Positions 26,057 to 37,386 of a stretch of DNA of 64,000 bases are shown here, one piece after another. Position 1 is the first letter of the stretch. The number at the start of each line of letters is the position of its first letter. A program made the translations under genes and the position numbers. The notes under the pieces are model-generated. The model saw nothing but the letters and a program-made list of their open reading frames with translations, did no database searches and was not told the origin of the DNA. This stretch comes from Gallionellales bacterium GWA2_54_124 (lineage in GTDB: Bacteria > Pseudomonadota > Gammaproteobacteria > Burkholderiales > Gallionellaceae), in the NCBI GenBank assembly GCA_001801025.1, contig MGWO01000007.1, positions 1,153,576 to 1,217,575 of the forward strand, written 5' to 3'.

Positions 26057-27061
26057 ATGAAAAAAGTACATCTGGTTATTACCGATTTATGCCTGCCTAA
26101 AGAGTTTGCCGCCGAAGTGTGTGCGGGATTGCGACTGCCCGCACTGGAAAAGTTGCTGGCGCGCGGGGTCGCCACGGGTCAACCGCGCGCGGATGACTTT
26201 TCGCTGGACAGGTGTGTTTGCAGCTTGTTTTCGGTGTCCTCGGGAATCGCATCGGTTTCGGCTGCATTTGACGGCCTGCCGGAAGGCGTCTGGTTGCGGT
26301 CGGACCCAGTGCATGTACGACTGCAGCGCGAGCAGGTGGTGTTGCTGCCCGATGTCGCTGTCAGCACCGATGAGGCGATGCAGTTTTGCAACAGTCTAAA
26401 CGCGCATTTTGCCGGGCAGGGCGTGACGTTTTTTGCGCCGAATCCCAATCGCTGGTATGTGCGTTTGGACGAACATCCTGATATTCAAACGATGCCCCTG
26501 TCGCAGGCTGCCGGGCGTAACATACACGGGAATTTGCCGCTAGGCACTGAGTCGCGCCGCTGGCATCAGCTGTTTAACGAGATTCAGATGTTGTTATTCG
26601 CGCATCCGCTCAACGCGGTGCGGGAAGCGCGTGGCGATGTGCCTGTCAACAGCGTGTGGTTCTGGGGGAATGGCCCTCAATCAGCGCTTGTGCAGGGCGA
26701 GTATGATCATGTCAGCTCTGATGAGGTACTGCTCGAAATGCTCGCATCTGCGGCTGACATCCCTTATTCAGCTTGGCCGCCCGTGTGGCAGGCAAGTGAA
26801 GACAGGCAGCTGCTGGTCTGGACCGGGCTGCGCCGTGCGTTGCAGCGCGGCGATCTGGCCGGGTGGCGCGATGCGCTGCAGTCGTTTGAGACGGGCTATG
26901 CCGAACCTTTGTGGCAGACCTTGCGCAGCGGTAAAATCGAGCAATTAACAGTCGATCTGGTGGGGGGGGGGAGTCTGCAACAGCTGAGTCTTACGCGCTT
27001 TGATGCATGGGCATTCTGGCGGCGCAGCAAAACGTTAGCCGGTTATTCCGAGGCATCCTAA
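26057..27061 (+). CDS. RpfE-type regulatory protein (phosphoglycerate mutase-like)
   Basis: The 334-residue protein resembles the RpfE family (COG4255), whose members relate to cofactor-independent phosphoglycerate mutase. Landmarks are the start KKVHLVITDLCLPKEFA, RWYVRLDEHPDIQTMPL mid-protein and VNSVWFWGNGP (about residues 194-204). The biochemical role of the family is not established. The gene ends one base into the next start (TAATG). A -10-like TTAAAAT lies at 26041-26047. Confidence 0.75.
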   Translation: MKKVHLVITDLCLPKEFAAEVCAGLRLPALEKLLARGVATGQPRADDFSLDRCVCSLFSVSSGIASVSAAFDGLPEGVWLRSDPVHVRLQREQVVLLPDVAVSTDEAMQFCNSLNAHFAGQGVTFFAPNPNRWYVRLDEHPDIQTMPLSQAAGRNIHGNLPLGTESRRWHQLFNEIQMLLFAHPLNAVREARGDVPVNSVWFWGNGPQSALVQGEYDHVSSDEVLLEMLASAADIPYSAWPPVWQASEDRQLLVWTGLRRALQRGDLAGWRDALQSFETGYAEPLWQTLRSGKIEQLTVDLVGGGSLQQLSLTRFDAWAFWRRSKTLAGYSEAS

Positions 27062-28608
27062 TGAATAGCGGAGAAATCATGGTTTTTTGGCAGACGGCAA
27101 TCCAGTATTTTTGGCGCGATGAAGCGCTGGTTGTGTTTGTATCGGTGCTGCTGTTGTCTATTTTTCTGATGTATTTCATCAAGGATGACCGCAAGAGCGT
27201 CACCAATACGATGATTTTCTTTGCGGCCTGCCAGGCGGTCGCGCTTTTGAGCGGACTGGTTCACGCCATGAGCTACACCTTTGTCGCTGCTCTTTTTCAT
27301 GAGGCGGCGGTGATCGGTTCTGGCATCGCCATCATCCGCTTGTGCGGATTGATGGCATTTCGCATTGTTTTGCCCTCAGTGAGGCTGCAGCCGCCACGCA
27401 TCACCGAAGATATCTTCGTCATTATCGCTTATATCGCCTGGTGTCTGGTCAGGCTGCGTTACGCAGGGCTGGATCTTGGCAGCATCGTCGCAACATCGGC
27501 CATGATCACCGCGGTGGTGGCCTTTTCCATGCAGGATACGCTGGGCAATATTTTAGGCGGACTGGCCTTGCAACTGGATAACTCCATCGAGATCGGCGAC
27601 TGGATCAAGGTGGATGATATGGTCGGGCGTGTGGTAGATATCCGCTGGCGCTCTACGCTGGTGGAGACGCGCAACTGGGAGACGGTAGTCTTTCCTAACA
27701 GTCAGTTGATGAAAAATAAATTTCTGGTGCTGGGGCGGCGCAGCGGGCACCCTGTTCAGTGGCGCAGATGTGTCTGGTTTAATGTCGGCCTCAACACGAC
27801 GCCTCGCCAGGTGACGCGGGCGGTTGAAGAGACCATTTTGCAGGCGGATATCAGCAATGTCGCCAAATCGCCGGCTCCCGGTTGCGTGTTGATGGAAATT
27901 GACAAGGGCGTTGCCCGTTATGCATTGCGCTACTGGCTGACCGATATGGCGCTGGATGATCCGACCGATGCGGCGGTACGCTGGCATGTATATACCTCGC
28001 TCGAGCGTGCCGGCATTTCACTGGCTGTGGAAATGCAGAACGTTCACTACGTTAAAGAAAATGAAAAATACGAAGGAGCGATTCATCAGCGCGAAGCTCA
28101 GCAGCGCTTAAAAACGCTCAAAAATGTTGAGCTGTTCGCCAATATGACCGATGACGAATTGATTGCGCTGGCCGAACGGCTTAAATACGCCCAGTTTGCC
28201 AAAGGCAACATTATTTCAAGGCAGGGGGCGGTTGCTCATTGGCTGTATATCATCATCAACGGCGAAGCCGAAGTGTACCTTGAAGCGCCTGGCGGTGAGC
28301 GGCGCACGGTGAATGTGCTGGGGCGCGGCAGTTTTTTCGGCGAGATGGGAATGATGACCGGCGCGCCGCGTTCAGCGTCTGTCATTGCAACGACTGATGT
28401 GGAGTGCTACCGGCTCGATAAAGAGGCGTTTGCCGGCATCATGCAGGCAAGGCCCGGTTTGGCTGATGAAATCACCCATATTCTGGTTGAGCGGCGGGCG
28501 CAGCTGGATAGCGTTTTACATCATCTGGATGAGCAAACAAGACGGCAGGAGAAAAGTTCCCAGCGCAACGAATTGCTGGTGAATATCAAACGTTTCTTCG
28601 GTTTGTAG
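27061..28608 (+). CDS. MscS-type mechanosensitive channel fused to a cyclic-nucleotide-binding domain
   Basis: The 515-residue inner-membrane protein has several N-terminal membrane segments, a central MscS domain (about residues 135-290, including MQDTLGNILGGLALQLDNSIEIGDWI, the pore-lining and beta region) and a C-terminal cNMP domain (about 355-480: NGEAEVYLEAPGGERRTVNVLGRGSFFGEMGMMTGAPRSASVIATT). A ligand would gate an osmotic safety valve. ATG 27061 overlaps the previous stop; ATG 27079 is an alternative. Confidence 0.87.
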   Translation: MNSGEIMVFWQTAIQYFWRDEALVVFVSVLLLSIFLMYFIKDDRKSVTNTMIFFAACQAVALLSGLVHAMSYTFVAALFHEAAVIGSGIAIIRLCGLMAFRIVLPSVRLQPPRITEDIFVIIAYIAWCLVRLRYAGLDLGSIVATSAMITAVVAFSMQDTLGNILGGLALQLDNSIEIGDWIKVDDMVGRVVDIRWRSTLVETRNWETVVFPNSQLMKNKFLVLGRRSGHPVQWRRCVWFNVGLNTTPRQVTRAVEETILQADISNVAKSPAPGCVLMEIDKGVARYALRYWLTDMALDDPTDAAVRWHVYTSLERAGISLAVEMQNVHYVKENEKYEGAIHQREAQQRLKTLKNVELFANMTDDELIALAERLKYAQFAKGNIISRQGAVAHWLYIIINGEAEVYLEAPGGERRTVNVLGRGSFFGEMGMMTGAPRSASVIATTDVECYRLDKEAFAGIMQARPGLADEITHILVERRAQLDSVLHHLDEQTRRQEKSSQRNELLVNIKRFFGL

Positions 28609-28716
28609 TATCATCGCGCCGCAGCCGGTTGGGTTTACGCCGGAAGAATTAATCAAAAGCCACCGCTAGCCGTTAGTTGCCAGCGGCTGGATGTTAAGCT
28701 AAGAGCCTGGATCAAT

Positions 28717-29688
28717 ATGAAAATTACCTTTTTAGACTTTGAAAGTCCTATCGCAGAACTGGAAGATAAAATCGAGCAACTGCGCGATGTGCACGATGAT
28801 ACGGCAGCACTGGATATCACCGATGAAATCGATCAGCTATCGAAAAAAAGCGAAGCGTTGACCCGCGATATCTACGCAAAGCTCACGCCATGGCAAATCT
28901 CCAAGGTGTCGCGTCATCCGCAGCGCCCGTATACGCTCGATTACATTGAGCATTTGTTTACCGATTTCGAGGAGTTACACGGCGACCGAAATTTTGCCGA
29001 CGACCGTGCGATTGTTGGCGGATTGGCTCGTTTTAACGGTCAGAGCGTCATGGTGATCGGTCATCAGAAGGGGCGCGATACTAAAGAAAAAATCGCGCGA
29101 AATTTCGGTATGCCGCGTCCTGAAGGCTATCGAAAAGCGATGCGCCTGATGCGTCTGGCTGAAAAATTCGGCATCCCCGTGATGACTTTTGTCGACACCC
29201 CGGGTGCTTACCCCGGCGTGAATGCAGAGGAACGCGGTCAGTCTGAAGCGATTGGCCGAAATCTGTATGAAATGAGCGAATTGCGCGTGCCGGTCATCTG
29301 CACCATCATCGGTGAGGGCGGTTCAGGCGGTGCGCTGGCGATTGCGGTAGGAGATGCGATGCTGATGCTCCAATACAGCACCTATTCGGTGATTTCTCCT
29401 GAAGGCTGTGCGTCTATTTTGTGGAAAAGCGCTGACAAAGCCGAGGATGCTGCGGAAACACTTGGCATTACGGCAACACGGCTCAAATCGCTCGGCATCG
29501 TCGACAAAATTATCAGCGAACCGCTGGGTGGCGCACACCGCGATTACCCGGCAACCATGCAAAGCGTGAAAAAGGCGCTGCAGGATGCATTGAAAATCGC
29601 GCAGGAAAAACCAACCAACGACTTGTTGCGTGACCGCTTCAATCGCCTGATGAGTTATGGCAAGTTCAAGGAAGTCGAGCTTACTTAA
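28717..29688 (+). CDS. accA: Acetyl-CoA carboxylase carboxyltransferase alpha subunit
   Basis: The 323-residue protein has the family start [19 protein letters not shown] and the carboxyltransferase core ([50 protein letters not shown]). It forms malonyl-CoA with AccD for fatty acid synthesis. It overlaps tilS, as in many betaproteobacteria. Confidence 0.96.
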   Translation: MKITFLDFESPIAELEDKIEQLRDVHDDTAALDITDEIDQLSKKSEALTRDIYAKLTPWQISKVSRHPQRPYTLDYIEHLFTDFEELHGDRNFADDRAIVGGLARFNGQSVMVIGHQKGRDTKEKIARNFGMPRPEGYRKAMRLMRLAEKFGIPVMTFVDTPGAYPGVNAEERGQSEAIGRNLYEMSELRVPVICTIIGEGGSGGALAIAVGDAMLMLQYSTYSVISPEGCASILWKSADKAEDAAETLGITATRLKSLGIVDKIISEPLGGAHRDYPATMQSVKKALQDALKIAQEKPTNDLLRDRFNRLMSYGKFKEVELT

Positions 29689-31000
29689 TCTCACGGAGCG
29701 GTTGTCTATCAGTCTCGGGCAGCTGCTGCCCGAGGGGAGTTCCATCCTGCTTGGGCTGAGCGGCGGCGTAGATTCAGTGGTGTTGCTGCATCTGCTGAAC
29801 GGCCTCGCTCCGCGTTTCTGCTGGAAAATTTCCGCACTGCACGTTCATCACGGGATCAGCCGCAATGCGGATTCCTGGTCGGAGTTCTGTAAGCTCCTGT
29901 GCGAGCGGTATCGGATCCCGCTTTGCATCGAACGGGTGGATATTGCCCCGTTGCGATCGCAAGGGATAGAGGCGGCAGCGCGTCGCTTGCGCCACGCTGC
30001 ATTTGGGGCGCAGCGCTGCGATTTTGTCGCGCTCGCTCATCACGCCGACGATCAGGTCGAGACGCTGTTTTTACAGTTGCTGCGCGGAGCGGGCGTGAAG
30101 GGGGCGAGCGCAATGCCGGTCCTGAGTCAGCCAAAAATATCACGGCATCAGCTGGTGCGCCCCCTGTTGCAGTTTACGCGCGATGAGATCTTAACTTATG
30201 CGACTGAGCACCGTCTGGAATGGGTAGAGGACGAAAGCAATGCGGATGAACGCTATCCGCGCAATTTTTTGCGCCATTGCTTGCTACCCCGGCTGGCGAC
30301 TCAATTTCCCTCTTATCGCGAGACTTTGACGCGCAGCACGCGTCATTTTTCAGAAGCCGCTAACTTGCTCGATGATCTGGCGCGTATCGATGCGACAGGC
30401 GCGCTCAACGATAGCCGTTTGAACGTGGGTGTCTTACAGGCATTGAATCATCCGCGCGCAAAAAATCTGCTGCGCTATTTTTTCGATCAGCAAGGCGCAC
30501 CGATGCCACAAGCCGCGAAGCTCGATGACATGCTGCAACAGCTTTGTTCAGCACGTGAGGATGCCGCGGTCTGCATCGATTTTGGCGGCTGGCAGGTGCG
30601 GCGCCATCAGGGGCATGTCTATGTCTTTCGGGCTTTCGCTTCATTTGACGGGGTGCAGCTGTGGCAGGGCGAGTCGATATTGCCATGGCCCGCATTGAAC
30701 GCCTCAGTCGCATTTCAATACACCGAAGGGCAGGGGATCAGTCTCTTAAAGTTACAAAGCGCTCAAGTGACGTTGCGGCAGCGTCAGGGCGGCGAGTCGT
30801 TGCGTACTCAATCAGCAGGTTCGACGCGCACCTTGAAAAACTTGTTTCAGGAATGCGGTATCCCGCCCTGGCAGCGCGATCGCTTACCCTTGCTGTACTG
30901 CGGCGATCATCTTGTTTGTGTGCCGGGGGTTGCGATTGCTGCGGCATATCAGGCTTCCGGGACAGAGGATGCTGTTTCGATTTCTTTAACGCAGCGCTAA
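29657..31000 (+). CDS. tilS: tRNA-Ile lysidine synthase
   Basis: The 447-residue enzyme makes lysidine at the anticodon of tRNA-Ile2 so that AUA is read as isoleucine. The N-type ATP pyrophosphatase motif [13 protein letters not shown] is near residue 35, [11 protein letters not shown] and GVKGASAMP follow, and the C-terminal substrate-binding domains (RQGGESLR...[19 protein letters not shown]) are complete. ATG 29657 lies inside accA with a weak ribosome site, so translation may depend on accA. Confidence 0.93.
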   Translation: MASSRKSSLLNLTERLSISLGQLLPEGSSILLGLSGGVDSVVLLHLLNGLAPRFCWKISALHVHHGISRNADSWSEFCKLLCERYRIPLCIERVDIAPLRSQGIEAAARRLRHAAFGAQRCDFVALAHHADDQVETLFLQLLRGAGVKGASAMPVLSQPKISRHQLVRPLLQFTRDEILTYATEHRLEWVEDESNADERYPRNFLRHCLLPRLATQFPSYRETLTRSTRHFSEAANLLDDLARIDATGALNDSRLNVGVLQALNHPRAKNLLRYFFDQQGAPMPQAAKLDDMLQQLCSAREDAAVCIDFGGWQVRRHQGHVYVFRAFASFDGVQLWQGESILPWPALNASVAFQYTEGQGISLLKLQSAQVTLRQRQGGESLRTQSAGSTRTLKNLFQECGIPPWQRDRLPLLYCGDHLVCVPGVAIAAAYQASGTEDAVSISLTQR

Positions 31001-31009
31001 GAGTTCACA

Positions 31010-32452
31010 TTACGGTGTGGCGGGTTTTTTGGACCATTCAATTTTTTTAACGGGTGTTTTGGCAGGTTCGTCTCCATTCTGCGGTTCACGTACCCCTAAT
31101 TCCTCGTCTGTCAGTTCAATTCTCGCGGGGTAGCGCGGCTTGTTTTTGACGTCTGCTTTCTTAATGTTTTTTACAGGAATGTCGTGTAGCTTTGATTCGG
31201 CCTTTTGCACTACCGCTTGCGGAACGGGTTCCGACTCGGGGTTAGTGTCGTTTTGTGGCTCGGAAGTTACTGCGTGCCTGATTGGTTTTTTGGCTGTTGC
31301 AGGTTTAATGACTGTTTTTTCTTCGTTCAATAGCGGGTGGTCCGGATCCTCATCCTTTTTCGCCGTTTTGCGTGTTGCCATGCTGTCGTTGGTTTTTTTG
31401 TGCCGGGCAATATCTTCTGCGCGGTGTCTGGCCACTTCCGCATTGATTTCAGCGCGGCGTTGATCTTCGCGCGCCTTGATGCTGTTGGCGTGATTGATTT
31501 TTTGATTTGCGCGTGCGGCATCTCGCTCGGCTTTGGCTTCCTGCTGCGCTTTTAGTTTCGCTGCCTTTTCCTCCTGTTGCGCGAGCAATCTGGCGGCCTT
31601 TTCTTCAGCTGCCGCCTGTTTATAGGCGGCAATTTGCACTTCTAGCGCAGCGTCAGCGGCGGCCTTTTGTCTTGCCTGTTCTGCCGCCTGTGCGATCGCC
31701 GCTTTTTCGGTGGCGATCCGTTCTGCCTCGGCGCGAACCGCTTCTGCCGCTTTGACACGGTCTGCTTCTTCGCGCGCCAGTTTTTGTTCTGCCGCCAGTT
31801 TTCGGCTGTCGATTCCCTGCGCGATCTCATCGCGTCGGGCTGTATAGGCGTTGCGCTGATTCATGTCGGGCGCGTTGGTGATAGCTGTGTTGAGCCAGTC
31901 AATCGCGATTTTGCTGTTTTGTGCAGTGCCCAGGCCCTTTTCATAACACTCGGCTAACCGCGCATGTGCCACGGCGTCCCCTTGTTTGGCGGCTGACTGA
32001 TACCATTTAAAGACTTCGCGGTAATCCTGCGGCACGCCCTGTCCTTCGGCGTACATGTCTCCGATATGCAATTGGGCCGTTGCATTTCCCTGTTTTGCGG
32101 ACAGTAAAAACCAGTTCATGGCTTTTTTGAAATCTTGAGCCACACCTTTGCCTGAAGCATAGAGTTCACCTAATTTGTTTTGCGCTTCAGGATGCCCTTG
32201 TTCTGCCGCTGCCAGATACCATTGCAAGGCAATCCGGTAGTCTTGCAAAATTACCCGACCCTGCGTATACAGCAGCCCCATATTGTATTGAGCGATGGCA
32301 TCCCCCTTTTCGGCGAGGGGCAAAAATAAGCTGGCAGCCCGGGCATAATCGCCGGCTTCCTGAGCGCGTAGTGCCTCTGCGCGTTGCGGATTATCAGTTG
32401 CCGCCTGTGACGAGCAGGCGATCAGCAGCAAGAATGCAAACAAGATATGCAT
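31010..32452 (-). CDS. Sel1-repeat protein with a long Ala/Lys/Glu-rich region
   Basis: The 480-residue protein begins with an export signal and possible lipobox (LLIAC, about residues 9-13). Residues about 40-190 carry Sel1-like repeats (AQYNMGLLYTQGRV, AQNKLGELYASGKG, AQLHIGDMYAEGQG, AHARLAECYEKGLG). From about 215 to 350 the sequence is a charged, Ala-rich coiled-coil region, and the end is Lys/Pro-rich and probably disordered. Sel1 proteins scaffold signalling or envelope complexes, but the partner is unknown. It reads against its neighbours. Confidence 0.8.
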   Translation of the reverse strand: MHILFAFLLLIACSSQAATDNPQRAEALRAQEAGDYARAASLFLPLAEKGDAIAQYNMGLLYTQGRVILQDYRIALQWYLAAAEQGHPEAQNKLGELYASGKGVAQDFKKAMNWFLLSAKQGNATAQLHIGDMYAEGQGVPQDYREVFKWYQSAAKQGDAVAHARLAECYEKGLGTAQNSKIAIDWLNTAITNAPDMNQRNAYTARRDEIAQGIDSRKLAAEQKLAREEADRVKAAEAVRAEAERIATEKAAIAQAAEQARQKAAADAALEVQIAAYKQAAAEEKAARLLAQQEEKAAKLKAQQEAKAERDAARANQKINHANSIKAREDQRRAEINAEVARHRAEDIARHKKTNDSMATRKTAKKDEDPDHPLLNEEKTVIKPATAKKPIRHAVTSEPQNDTNPESEPVPQAVVQKAESKLHDIPVKNIKKADVKNKPRYPARIELTDEELGVREPQNGDEPAKTPVKKIEWSKKPATP

Positions 32453-32676
32453 AAGTTAGGTGGGTTAGGTTTGTGGTTAAGTATTTTTCCGCATTGCGAT
32501 TTTACCGTCAGAACGATACAGGTGCTGCATTCATCGTCGATATTTATCGATATTGTTAACGATATCGGCAGTCGGGAGGCAAACTTTATCTCAGTGTCAG
32601 TTTTCAGTCGGTAATTTCCTGCGCCTGCCTGTGCGGCTGCCGCAGTCCGATGAACGACAGCAGGGGCAAACTCTGG

Positions 32677-32682
32677 TAGAAT
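32677..32682 (+). promoter_or_regulatory. Candidate -10 box for ndk
   Basis: TAGAAT lies 43 bases before the ndk start in the gap between the Sel1-repeat gene and ndk. The -35 region is not clear, so this is a weak call. Confidence 0.35.
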
Positions 32683-32724
32683 GAGTGGTCGTAATTTTAT
32701 CAATCCCAGTTTGGAGAATTTAGC

Positions 32725-33150
32725 ATGGCTGTTGAACGTACTCTGTCAATTATCAAACCTGATGCTGTTGCAAAAAATGTAATCGGTCAAATCTACTCGC
32801 GTTTTGAAGGTGCTGGCCTCAAGGTTATCGCTGCACGCATGACGCAATTGTCACGCAAGGAAGCTGAAGGCTTTTACGCTGTGCACGCTGCACGTCCTTT
32901 CTTCAATGACCTGGTTGAGTTCATGATCTCAGGTCCTGTAATGATTCAGGCTTTGGAAGGCGAAGGCGCCATTTTGAAGAATCGTGACCTGATGGGCGCG
33001 ACAGATCCTAAAAAGGCGGATAAAGGCACGATCCGTGCTGATTTCGCTGATAGTATCGATGCGAATGCGGTACACGGTTCTGATGCGGCTGAAACAGCAG
33101 CAGTTGAAATCGCGTATTTCTTCCCTGCATTGAACGTTTACTCTCGTTAA
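32725..33150 (+). CDS. ndk: Nucleoside diphosphate kinase
   Basis: The 141-residue enzyme balances nucleoside triphosphates. Family features are [15 protein letters not shown] near the start, [10 protein letters not shown] and the catalytic His in [12 protein letters not shown] (about residue 117). A TTTGGAGAATTT ribosome site precedes the start. Confidence 0.97.
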   Translation: MAVERTLSIIKPDAVAKNVIGQIYSRFEGAGLKVIAARMTQLSRKEAEGFYAVHAARPFFNDLVEFMISGPVMIQALEGEGAILKNRDLMGATDPKKADKGTIRADFADSIDANAVHGSDAAETAAVEIAYFFPALNVYSR

Positions 33151-33289
33151 TCAACGAGATGTCATCGTTAGAAACCGTTATGAGCAGTTCGAGAGCAAGA
33201 AGCCGCGCAGCGAACGACGAGACATACCACGCCGGTAGGCGAGGAATGAACGAGCACGCGACGCAGCTGTTGGCCTGCGCAATAGGTTT

Positions 33290-34393
33290 ATGACGATGAT
33301 AAAACAAAATCTCCTCGATCTGGATGCACATGCGCTGACCGCTTATTTCACGGAAATGGGCGAAAAGCCGTTTCGTGCCAAGCAGTTGTTGCGCTGGATT
33401 TACCAGGTCGGGGAGTCCGATTTTACCGCTATGACGGACATAGCAGCCGTATTACGCAATAAACTGGCGCAAAGCGCCTGTATCACCGTACCCGATATCG
33501 TTCGGGAAGAATTATCCGATGACGGCACACGCAAGTGGCTGCTGAGCGTCGGGAGCGGCAACGCAGTGGAAGCGGTGTATATCCCCGAATCCGCGCGGGG
33601 CACGTTGTGTATTTCATCGCAGGCTGGCTGTGCGCTCGATTGCTCGTTTTGTTCGACCGGCAAGCAGGGGTTTAACCGCAACTTGACCGTCGCCGAGATT
33701 ATCGGTCAGCTCTGGTGGGCCAATCATCAACTGGGCAAGAACAGTGAGGGTAACTGGCCGGTGAGCAATGTGGTGATGATGGGCATGGGCGAGCCGTTAT
33801 TGAATTTTGACAATACCGTGAGTGCACTGCGTCTGATGCTCGATGATCAGGCCTACGGGTTGTCGCGCCGTCGCGTGACGGTGTCCACCTCGGGGATTGT
33901 GCCGGCCATGGACAGGTTGCGCGAAGAATGTCCAGTCGCACTGGCGGTCTCCTTGCATGCACCGAATGACGCGTTGCGCGATCAGTTGGTGCCAATTAAT
34001 CAAAAGTATCCGCTCAAGGAATTGCTGGGCGCATGCCGGCGATATCTGGAAAAAGCGCCGCGCGACTTCATCACCTTCGAATACGTGATGCTCGATGGCG
34101 TGAACGATACCGTGCAGCATGCACATGAGTTGGTGAGACTTGTGAAAGATACGCCGTGCAAATTTAACCTGATTCCGTTCAATCCCTTTCCGCTATCGCC
34201 CTATAAGCGCTCAAGACCGGATGCAATTCAGCGCTTTCGCGATGTGCTGATGCAGGCAGATATCATTACGACCACGCGCAAGACGCGCGGCGACGATATC
34301 GCTGCAGCCTGCGGACAACTGGCAGGTCAGGTGCTGGACAAAACCCGCCGCACAGGGACGCGTCCGGTAGTATTTCATGAGGCGGCACGATGA
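33290..34393 (+). CDS. rlmN: Dual-specificity RNA methyltransferase RlmN
   Basis: The 367-residue radical SAM enzyme methylates A2503 of 23S rRNA and A37 of some tRNAs. It has [15 protein letters not shown] (about residues 110-124) with the three cluster Cys, [12 protein letters not shown] and a C-terminal [17 protein letters not shown] with the catalytic Cys. ATG 33290 or 33296 may be the start. It overlaps pilF by four bases. Confidence 0.95.
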   Translation: MTMIKQNLLDLDAHALTAYFTEMGEKPFRAKQLLRWIYQVGESDFTAMTDIAAVLRNKLAQSACITVPDIVREELSDDGTRKWLLSVGSGNAVEAVYIPESARGTLCISSQAGCALDCSFCSTGKQGFNRNLTVAEIIGQLWWANHQLGKNSEGNWPVSNVVMMGMGEPLLNFDNTVSALRLMLDDQAYGLSRRRVTVSTSGIVPAMDRLREECPVALAVSLHAPNDALRDQLVPINQKYPLKELLGACRRYLEKAPRDFITFEYVMLDGVNDTVQHAHELVRLVKDTPCKFNLIPFNPFPLSPYKRSRPDAIQRFRDVLMQADIITTTRKTRGDDIAAACGQLAGQVLDKTRRTGTRPVVFHEAAR

Positions 34394-35130
34394 AGCACCT
34401 CGCGTTGGTGCTGGTGTTGCTGCTGACAGGCTGCGGTGGCGCTGCGGTAAAACAGCAAAGCAACGAGCGCGCGCAAAGCAGCGCCAAGATCCACACCGAG
34501 CTGGCAGGTATGTATTTTGAGCGCACTCAAATGGGGATCGCGCTGTCCGAAATCGACCTGGCGTTGCGGGCTGATCAAAATTACGCGCCGGCCTACAATG
34601 TGCGCGGACTGATCCATATGTCGCTGCGCGAAGACGCTGAGGCCGAGGCGGATTTTGTGCAAAGTTTGCGTCTGGATAAGACTGATTCTGAGGCGCATAA
34701 CAACTACGGCTGGTTTTTGTGTCAGCGCGGTCGTGAGTCCGAATCGATCACACACTTTATGGCCGCGGTTAAAAATCCGCTGTACACCACGCCTGAGCGT
34801 GCCTATTTGAATGCCGGTCTGTGTTTCCAAAAGGCGGGCAAAACTCAGGATGCCGAAGAATTTTTACAGCGCGCCTTGCGTTTGCAGCCTGAATTGACTC
34901 AGGCACTGCTGGCCATGGCAGAACTTAAATTTTCTGCCGGAGAATATTCGGCTGCCAGCAAATATTTTGCGGGGCTTAAAAAGGAAAATCTGACGGCTGC
35001 GCAATTATTGCTGGCCGTACGTATCGAACGCCGTACCGGGAATGTCAATGCAGAGGCGAGTTATGCCATGCATTTGCGTCAGCGTTACCCCGATTCGCGT
35101 GAAACTCAATTATTGATGCAGGGTGAATGA
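34390..35130 (+). CDS. pilF: Type IV pilus biogenesis lipoprotein (TPR)
   Basis: The 246-residue protein has a lipoprotein signal ([12 protein letters not shown], lipid-modified Cys about residue 16) and tandem tetratricopeptide repeats, for example [15 protein letters not shown] and [15 protein letters not shown]. PilF/PilW helps the pilus secretin assemble in the outer membrane. Its place between rlmN and rodZ is conserved in betaproteobacteria. It is coupled to rlmN upstream and touches the rodZ start. Confidence 0.9.
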   Translation: MKHLALVLVLLLTGCGGAAVKQQSNERAQSSAKIHTELAGMYFERTQMGIALSEIDLALRADQNYAPAYNVRGLIHMSLREDAEAEADFVQSLRLDKTDSEAHNNYGWFLCQRGRESESITHFMAAVKNPLYTTPERAYLNAGLCFQKAGKTQDAEEFLQRALRLQPELTQALLAMAELKFSAGEYSAASKYFAGLKKENLTAAQLLLAVRIERRTGNVNAEASYAMHLRQRYPDSRETQLLMQGE

Positions 35131-36128
35131 TGGAACCGTTAGCAAAGAATGAACCCGATCAGACCGGGGCTCCGGAACAAGAAACAGTGCTGGCATCGGG
35201 CGCAGCGCCTCAAGATTCGGCAGCGTCCGTAGCTCAAGAGTCTGCTGAACAGGAGTCCGCAGCGTTAATCGAGCAAGCATCTGTAGCTGAGGAGTTAGTT
35301 GCCGCACCGTCGGTGGGCAGCGTTTTGCGTGCTGCGCGCGAAAATATGGGGATGAGCATAGACGATGTCGTCGTCAAGATTAAGCTCGCCCCGCGCCAAA
35401 TTATCGCGCTTGAAGCCGATGATTTTCAGGTGTTGCCGGAGACGGCATTTTTGCGCGGATTTGTGCGTAGCTATGCCAAACTGCTGCAACTGGAGGCGCA
35501 GCCGCTGCTCGATGCGCTGCCCGGTGCGGTCGTTGTTAACCCAGTTCAGGTAAAAGTCGAAGAACCGCTTCCAACCGAAAAAACCAGTCGTCGTCAGAAT
35601 GTAAATTTGTTAAGTGCTGCTTTGCTCGTTACAGTACTGATTGCAGGTTTCGCAGTCTGGCAAAACAACACGCCCCAACAGCCGGTCGCAACAATTGATT
35701 TAGCCGCATCCGATGTCGCATCGCTGCCGATGCCAGATCAGGTTGAAATGCTGGTCGCCTCAGAAGTGGCCGAAGTTATCGAAGTGACGACCTCTGCACC
35801 TGCCGGTGCATCTACTGTCGCTCCGGCCTCCACAGTAGCGCCGGCGTCTTCTCCTGCCGTTGCGGTGTCGACAGCGGTTAAAACGGTATCTGCCTTGCGT
35901 CTGGTTTTCGATAAGGAATCCTGGGCGGAAATCAAAGACCAATCCGGAAAAGTGCTGGCCAGACAGGTCAATGCACCCGGCAGCGAATTGCGTGTTGAAG
36001 GCGTAGCGCCTTACACGATGGTCATCGGCCATGCCTCGGCAGTGCATTTGTTTTACCGCGAAAAACCGGTTGATTTGTCGTCATACGCTAAAGCCGGCAG
36101 CGACGTGGCGCGTATGACGCTGGAGTAA
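35130..36128 (+). CDS. rodZ: RodZ-like helix-turn-helix membrane protein
   Basis: The 332-residue protein has an acidic, Ala/Glu/Gln-rich start, then a helix-turn-helix (about residues 57-120: [20 protein letters not shown]...[18 protein letters not shown]), a single membrane segment (about 155-172) and a Ser/Ala-rich linker. The C-terminal periplasmic domain ([20 protein letters not shown]) is DUF4115-like. RodZ links MreB to the cell wall machinery. ATG 35130 overlaps the preceding stop; ATG 35127 is equally close. Confidence 0.9.
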   Translation: MEPLAKNEPDQTGAPEQETVLASGAAPQDSAASVAQESAEQESAALIEQASVAEELVAAPSVGSVLRAARENMGMSIDDVVVKIKLAPRQIIALEADDFQVLPETAFLRGFVRSYAKLLQLEAQPLLDALPGAVVVNPVQVKVEEPLPTEKTSRRQNVNLLSAALLVTVLIAGFAVWQNNTPQQPVATIDLAASDVASLPMPDQVEMLVASEVAEVIEVTTSAPAGASTVAPASTVAPASSPAVAVSTAVKTVSALRLVFDKESWAEIKDQSGKVLARQVNAPGSELRVEGVAPYTMVIGHASAVHLFYREKPVDLSSYAKAGSDVARMTLE

Positions 36129-36132
36129 GCGT

Positions 36133-37371
36133 ATGAATGTCATTTTGCGTCGCCCGTCGCAACGGGTTGTGATCGGAAACGTGATGCTGGGCGGCGGTGC
36201 GCCTATCGTTGTGCAGTCGATGACTAATACCGATACGGCCGATATTTCGGGCACCACAAACCAGATTTTTGAGCTGGCCAAAGCGGGCTCTGAACTGGTA
36301 CGCATTACCGTCAATACGCCGGAAGCCGCCGCCGCAGTGGTGCATATCCGCCGCAGACTGGATGCGCTGGGCTGTTTCGTTCCGCTGGTGGGGGATTTTC
36401 ACTATAACGGTCATCGTCTGCTGACCGACTATCCGGACTGTGCCCGCTCGCTTGCCAAATATCGTATCAATCCGGGCAATGTCGGGCGCAATCGCGCTGA
36501 AGAAGATCCCTTTACCATCATGATTCAAACCGCGATCAAGTATGATAAGCCGGTGCGCATCGGGGTGAACTGGGGGAGTCTGGATCAAAAATTGGTGGTG
36601 CGCATGATGGATGAAAATGCGCGTCTGGCAGAACCTAAAGATGTAAAAGAAGTGACGCGCGCCGCGCTGATTGCGTCTGCTATCGAAAGTGCGCAGCGTG
36701 CCGAACAATTGGGCATGGCGCATAACCGTATTGTGCTGTCCTGTAAGGTCAGCGAAGTGCAGGATTTGATTGCCGTTTATCGTTCCCTGACGCAGCAGTG
36801 CGATTATGCGCTGCATTTAGGGTTAACCGAGGCGGGAATGGGTTCCAAGGGGATAGTTGCATCGACCGCAGCTCTGTCCGTGCTGTTGCAGGAGGGTATA
36901 GGCGATACGATACGCATATCCTTAACGCCTGAGCCGGGCGGTGATCGTACAAGGGAGGTACTGGTAGGTCAGGAGATTTTACAGACCATGGGGATGCGCG
37001 CCTTCGCACCAATGGTGACAGCCTGTCCCGGTTGTGGACGCACCACCAGCAGCTTCTTTCAGGAGCTGGCGCAAAGCATACAATCCCATTTGCGCACGCA
37101 AATGCCGGTTTGGCGCGAGCAGTATGACGGCGTCGAGAACATGACCGTCGCAGTGATGGGATGCGTGGTGAACGGCCCCGGCGAGAGCAAATTAGCAAAT
37201 ATCGGCATCAGCCTGCCGGGTACAGGTGAGACGCCTGCCGCACCGATTTATATCGATGGCGAAAAGGCGATGACGCTGCGCGGCGACCATATCGCCGAAG
37301 AATTCACCGCCATCGTGGATGAGTATGTGGCTAGAAAATACATTAAACGGGGAGTGGAGCGTAGGGGGTAG
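36133..37371 (+). CDS. ispG: 4-hydroxy-3-methylbut-2-en-1-yl diphosphate synthase
   Basis: The 412-residue iron-sulfur enzyme acts late in the MEP isoprenoid pathway. It begins with a typical [20 protein letters not shown] and has [10 protein letters not shown]. The [4Fe-4S] ligands are in TACPGCGRT (about residues 297-305) and [12 protein letters not shown] (about 338-349). It sits in the conserved rodZ-ispG-hisS order. Confidence 0.97.
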   Translation: MNVILRRPSQRVVIGNVMLGGGAPIVVQSMTNTDTADISGTTNQIFELAKAGSELVRITVNTPEAAAAVVHIRRRLDALGCFVPLVGDFHYNGHRLLTDYPDCARSLAKYRINPGNVGRNRAEEDPFTIMIQTAIKYDKPVRIGVNWGSLDQKLVVRMMDENARLAEPKDVKEVTRAALIASAIESAQRAEQLGMAHNRIVLSCKVSEVQDLIAVYRSLTQQCDYALHLGLTEAGMGSKGIVASTAALSVLLQEGIGDTIRISLTPEPGGDRTREVLVGQEILQTMGMRAFAPMVTACPGCGRTTSSFFQELAQSIQSHLRTQMPVWREQYDGVENMTVAVMGCVVNGPGESKLANIGISLPGTGETPAAPIYIDGEKAMTLRGDHIAEEFTAIVDEYVARKYIKRGVERRG

Positions 37372-37386
37372 AAGGCTGGGTTTTCC

